Below, piece after piece: positions 6,480 to 8,869 of a stretch of 8,869 nucleotides of DNA. A program made the translations under genes and the position numbers. Each line of letters begins with the position of its first letter. The stretch's first letter is position 1. The notes below the pieces were generated by a model that searched no databases, was not told the origin of the DNA, and was given only the letters and a program-made list of their open reading frames with translations. The DNA comes from Candidatus Dormiibacterota bacterium (GTDB lineage Bacteria > Chloroflexota > Dormibacteria > Aeolococcales > Aeolococcaceae): positions 1 through 8,869 of the forward strand of contig JAFALX010000381.1 in assembly GCA_019234035.1 (NCBI GenBank), given 5' to 3'.

Positions 6480-6992
6480 CTACTCGAACACCGACCAACA
6501 GATGGCGTTGCGCGCCCGCTGATCATCGAGAACGAGCTCGCGAATCGCCTCGTCGAGTTGGTCACGCTGCCAGCGGCACTCGAGTTGCCCCGAAGCTTCG
6601 CTCTCCCCTTCCGGTGCCGCAGCACGCACGGCCTTGATGGCATAGGCCGCAGCGCCGAGATCGTGCGCGGCGACGTGTGCCACCGCTGCTGCCTGTCCGG
6701 CGGCATACGCGGCATGTCGTGGTGCTCCGCGCAGATACCGTGCGGCGCCGTTGGCGTGGCCCGCAGCCGCGCGAGACCTGGTCATCGTCACCTCGCCGCG
6801 CACCCACGCACGAACCATGTCTATCGCGTGCCGCGGCCGCTCGTCCCGGGGCTGCGCCGCCTCGAACAGAGGCAGGACGTGCTCCGCGCAGGACGCCGCC
6901 CACAGTGCGAGCAGGCGGTGATCCGAATCGGTGAGGGTGCCGCCGCGACGGATGGTCACGATGCGCGGATCGCGAACCTTTGGAAGAATCAC
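6480..6992 (-). CDS. Imm-5-like putative immunity protein
   Basis: 170 residues. I recognise the Imm-5-like putative immunity family from its almost complete pattern: RDPRIVTIRRGGTLTDSDHR near the N-terminus, LLALWAASCAEHVLPLFE (27-44), a helix beginning ARAWVRGEV-like at 61-68, then the alanine- and histidine-rich AAGHANGAAR and HAAYAAGQAAAVAHVAAHD (77-111), and the terminal CRWQRDQL, RELVLDDQR and ICWSVF blocks. The fold is expected to be all-helical and cytosolic. Family naming comes from association with polymorphic toxins, but many members in actinobacteria stand alone and no cognate toxin is visible here. The GTG start at 6992 overlaps the TGA of the acetyltransferase gene as GTGA and places VILPKVRDPRIV at the N-terminus, as expected for the family. 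There is no independent Shine-Dalgarno, so translation is probably coupled. Confidence 0.85.
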   Translation of the reverse strand: MILPKVRDPRIVTIRRGGTLTDSDHRLLALWAASCAEHVLPLFEAAQPRDERPRHAIDMVRAWVRGEVTMTRSRAAAGHANGAARYLRGAPRHAAYAAGQAAAVAHVAAHDLGAAAYAIKAVRAAAPEGESEASGQLECRWQRDQLDEAIRELVLDDQRARNAICWSVFE

Positions 6993-7477
6993 ACCGCGCG
7001 CCAGTAGATGATCGCGTCGTCCCCATCTGCGGCGTGCGGGATGCGCCCGATCTCGCGCCAGCCCAGCGCCTCGTACATGCGCCGCGCCGGGTTCGAGGCG
7101 TAGACGAGGTTGAACTGGATGGCGTCGAAGCCCAGCGCCGGTGCGCGCACGATCGAGTCCTCGATGAGACGGCGGCCGATGCCGCGGCCGCGCCACGCCG
7201 CGTCGACCACGTAGCCGGCGTTCGCGATGTGGGCGGACCGGCCTGGGAAGTTCGGCTTCAGGTAGTACGCCCCGGCGAGGTAACCGTCCACGCGCGCGGC
7301 GATCACCGCGCTGACCCCGCGAACCCACACCGCCTCGAATGCGTCGCGGGTGAGCGGCGGCAGCTGCGGGTACCCCTCACCGGCTGCGACCACCGCGGAG
7401 AACATCGCGAACAGCTCGTCGACATCGTCTGCGGACAGCTCGGCGATGTCGACGCTGCCCATCGCGTCCGCGGTCAC
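6989..7477 (-). CDS. GNAT-family N-acetyltransferase
   Basis: 162 residues from the GTG start, a typical GNAT length. The acetyl-CoA pyrophosphate loop is R96-G-R-G99-I-G101 inside DAAWRGRGIGRRLIEDSI, preceded by the beta-4 strand NAGYVVDAAW. The C-terminal part, NLVYASNPARRMYEALGW (123-140) followed by REIGRIPHA, is the usual motif B region in which the Asn-x-x-Ala-x-x-x-Tyr helix supports CoA and the catalytic tyrosine. It transfers an acetyl group from acetyl-CoA to an amine; the substrate (protein N-terminus, small amine or antibiotic) cannot be told. ATG at 7462 is an equally plausible start (MGSVDIAEL), and neither start has a good Shine-Dalgarno. It forms a two-gene unit with the Imm-5-like gene through a 4-base overlap. 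Confidence 0.87.
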   Translation of the reverse strand: MTADAMGSVDIAELSADDVDELFAMFSAVVAAGEGYPQLPPLTRDAFEAVWVRGVSAVIAARVDGYLAGAYYLKPNFPGRSAHIANAGYVVDAAWRGRGIGRRLIEDSIVRAPALGFDAIQFNLVYASNPARRMYEALGWREIGRIPHAADGDDAIIYWRAV

Positions 7478-7510
7478 CGCGTCAATGATGGTGCCCGAGT
7501 GGTGCGAGTG

Positions 7511-7544
7511 CGCGCCGCGCCGGAGTGCGTTCCGGCGCGGCGCG
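7511..7544 (-). terminator. Perfect 14-bp hairpin after the ArsR-SRPBCC operon
   Basis: Arms 7511-7524 (CGCGCCGCGCCGGA) and 7531-7544 are exact reverse complements around a 6-base loop. It starts 7 bases beyond the SRPBCC stop codon and lies ahead of the acetyltransferase gene. There is no U-tract on either strand, so it would be a U-less terminator or an mRNA 3'-end stabiliser, as is common in high-GC actinobacteria. Confidence 0.65.
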
Positions 7545-7551
7545 TTCTGCG

Positions 7552-8034
7552 TCAGCGAGCGAGAAGCTCGTCGAGCCGCTCGAAGCCCTCGCGAACGCCG
7601 TACTCCATGCCACTCGCGAGAAAGGCGTCGCGGTCCTCGAACGAGTCGACCAGCGACGTCGTGACGAGGCGGGTCCGGCCGTTGCCCAGGTCCTCGAAGA
7701 TGCAGCGCCCGAGCGCCACCTGATCGGGAAACGGCTCGTACGTGAACGTCTGCACGATCAGCTCGTTCGGGCGCACCTCGTGAAAGCTGCCGCGGAACCA
7801 GTGTTCATGGCCGTCCTCGCCGCTGTGCACGTAGCGGTACGACCCGCCGGTGCGGACGTCGTAGTGGTCGATCCCCATGGTCAGCCGCCGCGGTCCCAGC
7901 CACTGCTTCACCAGCTCGGGATCCGTGTGCGCACGGAACACCTTCTCGACCGGTGCATCGAACTCGCGGGTGATGCGAATCATCGGCACCGTGCTGTCCA
8001 CGGTGATGGTCGTCTCGTTTGTCGCCACGGTCAT
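7552..8034 (-). CDS. SRPBCC (AHSA1-type) protein partnered with an ArsR regulator
   Basis: 160 residues. The AHSA1/START-like signature is clear: IRITREFDAPVEKVFRAHTDPELVKQWLGP at 19-48 (start strand, two helices, then the W-x-x-P block), GGSYRYVH (63-70), FRGSFHEVRPNELIVQTF (80-97), and a long C-terminal helix that ends in GFERLDELLAR. The fold is a helix-grip with a hydrophobic pocket; family members bind lipids or small hydrophobic ligands, or act as Hsp90 co-chaperone-like proteins, and the ligand here is unknown. The ATG at 8034 overlaps the TGA of the ArsR gene (ATGA), with AGGAG 7 bases upstream inside the ArsR gene, so the open frame further upstream (to 8172) is not used. ArsR plus SRPBCC is a frequent two-gene operon in actinobacteria. 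Confidence 0.92.
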   Translation of the reverse strand: MTVATNETTITVDSTVPMIRITREFDAPVEKVFRAHTDPELVKQWLGPRRLTMGIDHYDVRTGGSYRYVHSGEDGHEHWFRGSFHEVRPNELIVQTFTYEPFPDQVALGRCIFEDLGNGRTRLVTTSLVDSFEDRDAFLASGMEYGVREGFERLDELLAR

Positions 8035-8441
8035 GATCCTGCTCCTTGTTCTTTCGGTTGGTCCTGCTCTGGTCGCGGCGATGGGGTGGGGTCCGCGTCC
8101 GGCATCGAGCGCAGCAGCTCGTCGAGGCGCTGGTAGCGCTCCTCGGCCTCGCGGCGGTAGCGCTCGATCCACGCGGTCATGAGGTCGAGCACCTTCGCCT
8201 CGAGATGCACGGGGCGCCGCTGCGCCTCGCGACTGCGCGTCACCAGATGCGCGTTCTCGAGCACACGCAGGTGCTTCGAGACAGCCTGGAGGCTGACGTC
8301 GTACGGCGCGGCGAGCTCGTTGACGGTGGCATCGCCCGACGCGAGCCGGGCGACCATGTCGCGTCGGGTGGGGTCCGCCAGGGCGGCGAAGACCCGCGAC
8401 AGCGGGTCATCCTCAACTCGGGAGGCGGCTTCCTCAACCAT
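8031..8441 (-). CDS. ArsR-family (SmtB-like fold) transcriptional repressor
   Basis: 136 residues from ATG 8441. The winged helix-turn-helix is typical: VFAALADPTRRDMVARLASG (17-36), VNELAAPYDVS (40-50), recognition helix LQAVSKHLRVLE (51-62), then the wing HLVTRSREAQRRPVHLEA. A charged helix WIERYRREAEERYQRLDELL follows, then a disordered acidic/proline tail. The protein has no cysteine, so it is not a classical ELCVCDL metal sensor and probably responds to another signal or to its SRPBCC partner. The frame also has a GTG at 8465, but a TTGACA-18-TACAGT promoter puts the likely transcription start only about 4-6 bases before ATG 8441, downstream of that GTG, so 8441 is preferred. It is probably autoregulated through the repeats at 8434-8449 and 8478-8493. 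Confidence 0.9.
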   Translation of the reverse strand: MVEEAASRVEDDPLSRVFAALADPTRRDMVARLASGDATVNELAAPYDVSLQAVSKHLRVLENAHLVTRSREAQRRPVHLEAKVLDLMTAWIERYRREAEERYQRLDELLRSMPDADPTPSPRPEQDQPKEQGAGS

Positions 8442-8449
8442 CTGGTTGA
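8434..8449. promoter_or_regulatory. Candidate ArsR operator 1 (TCAAC-N6-GTTGA) at the start codon
   Basis: Inverted repeat TCAAC-N6-GTTGA; the symmetry extends to 8 bp per arm with a 2-base centre (8433-8450, CTCAACCA/TGGTTGAG). It covers the predicted transcription start and the first codons of the ArsR gene, an ideal place for autorepression. It shares half-site and spacing with the second repeat upstream. Confidence 0.6.
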
Positions 8450-8451
8450 GA

Positions 8452-8481
8452 ACTGTAGACGTCACCCCTCGTCGTTGTCAA
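8452..8481 (-). promoter_or_regulatory. Promoter of the arsR-SRPBCC operon
   Basis: On the minus strand a perfect -35 TTGACA (8476-8481) is followed after 18 bases by TACAGT (8452-8457, 4/6 to the -10 consensus). This is the best promoter in the window. It predicts a leader of only a few bases before ATG 8441. Confidence 0.6.
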
Positions 8482-8493
8482 CCGCTCAGTTGA
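8478..8493. promoter_or_regulatory. Candidate ArsR operator 2 (TCAAC-N6-GTTGA) over the -35 box
   Basis: A second inverted repeat with the same half-sites and the same 6-base centre, overlapping four bases of the -35 TTGACA. Its centre is 44 bp from that of operator 1, close to four helical turns, so two repressor dimers could sit on one face of the DNA. Confidence 0.5.
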
Positions 8494-8520
8494 ATAACGC
8501 GCGCGCCTCGAGTACCTAAC

Positions 8521-8869
8521 CTACACGTGGAAGGGCGCGGTGAGCCCGGGGAACATCGGAAAGTGGCGCACGTTCAGGGTTGCGAGATCCATGCCCTCGA
8601 CGTCGACAGTCGCAGCGATCAAGTAGTCCCCAAGGCCGATACCGCCGTGTGCGCGCCGATGCGTCCTCATCAGATCAGCGGCTCGCCAGGCAATTCGCTC
8701 GGTCACCGGTACGATGCGCAGGCTTGCGAGGAGGCGAGTGACCTCCCTGCGCTCAGGCGACCTCATGCCGCCGGCGACCTCCACGACACTCACGGCGCTG
8801 ACGGCCAACGGGCCGGTCTGCTGTCGCGCCCCACGCAGCCACGCCCTCGCCGCCGGTTCGCCGCGGAGT
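8521..8869 (-). CDS. PIN-domain ribonuclease (VapC-like toxin), N-terminus cut by the right edge
   Basis: 115 codons are visible before the TAG. The frame stays open to the window edge and reads LRGEPAARAWLRGARQQ before the first internal start-like codon, exactly the sequence that follows the opening DxSVLIxxLRG motif of VapC toxins. Hence about a dozen residues, including the first catalytic aspartate, lie outside; the internal TTG at 8808 is not a real start. The remaining acidic centre is visible: the glutamate of SVVEVAGG, the aspartate of GLGDYLIAATV, and the TLNVRHFPMFPGL end. PIN toxins cut RNA (often tRNA or rRNA) with Mg2+ and are held in check by an antitoxin, usually encoded just upstream, which here would be beyond the right edge. 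Whether this copy is active cannot be judged without its N-terminus. Confidence 0.85.
   Translation of the reverse strand, partial: LRGEPAARAWLRGARQQTGPLAVSAVSVVEVAGGMRSPERREVTRLLASLRIVPVTERIAWRAADLMRTHRRAHGGIGLGDYLIAATVDVEGMDLATLNVRHFPMFPGLTAPFHV

Noticed and set aside
6369..7007. Plus-strand frame of 212 codons over the Imm-5-like gene
   Set aside because: Translation has no recognisable motif; the opposite strand carries an almost complete Imm-5-like pattern.
6993..7328. Extension of the Imm-5-like frame upstream to 7328
   Set aside because: The region encodes the GNAT gene in another frame; arginine-rich extension is a shadow, and the GTGA overlap gives a natural start.
7555..8130. Similar RLDELL endings of the SRPBCC and ArsR proteins (near 7561-7580 and 8115-8135)
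   Set aside because: A short charged helical motif at the end of two unrelated folds; too short to indicate duplication and probably coincidental.
8521..8808. Short 95-residue PIN protein starting at TTG 8808
   Set aside because: The frame continues upstream to the window edge with typical VapC N-terminal sequence, so the gene is truncated by the window rather than short.

Overview
The window is about 8.9 kb of very GC-rich DNA. Genes are tightly packed, there are GTG starts, and four gene junctions overlap by only a few bases. Together with ArsR-SRPBCC, GNAT, Imm-5-like and PIN genes this suggests a high-GC actinobacterium, perhaps a soil or Thermoleophilia-like lineage; no rRNA or marker gene is present to settle it. 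No tRNA, rRNA, CRISPR array, insertion sequence or prophage gene was seen.

Left part (1-4216): the most unusual locus. On the minus strand a three-gene operon reads leftward: a 666-residue protein (two universal stress protein domains, three PCP_red repeats and a rubredoxin-like four-cysteine knuckle), then a cytochrome bd oxidase subunit I-like membrane protein, then the start of another membrane protein cut by the left edge. The starts and stops of these genes overlap (TGATG, GTGA), so they are probably translationally coupled. Divergently, on the plus strand, lies a 223-residue protein with two more PCP_red repeats. PCP_red is the small domain best known at the C-terminus of the dark protochlorophyllide reductase B subunit, yet no photosynthesis gene is present. 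Five copies in two divergent genes beside an atypical bd-type oxidase look like a non-photosynthetic redox, tetrapyrrole or gas-responsive system; this function is inferred.

Middle part (4217-6479): an MFS transporter on the plus strand with an unusual cytosolic tail that ends in a winged-helix-like segment, followed by a 278-bp gap holding a short coding-like remnant on the minus strand.

Right part (6480-8869): all genes read leftward. A PIN-domain toxin-like gene is cut by the right edge. Then comes a small ArsR regulator whose promoter is flanked by two inverted repeats of identical design (TCAAC-N6-GTTGA), coupled by an ATGA overlap to an SRPBCC/AHSA1 protein. A perfect 14-bp hairpin follows. 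Last are a GNAT acetyltransferase and an Imm-5-like putative immunity protein, coupled by a GTGA overlap.
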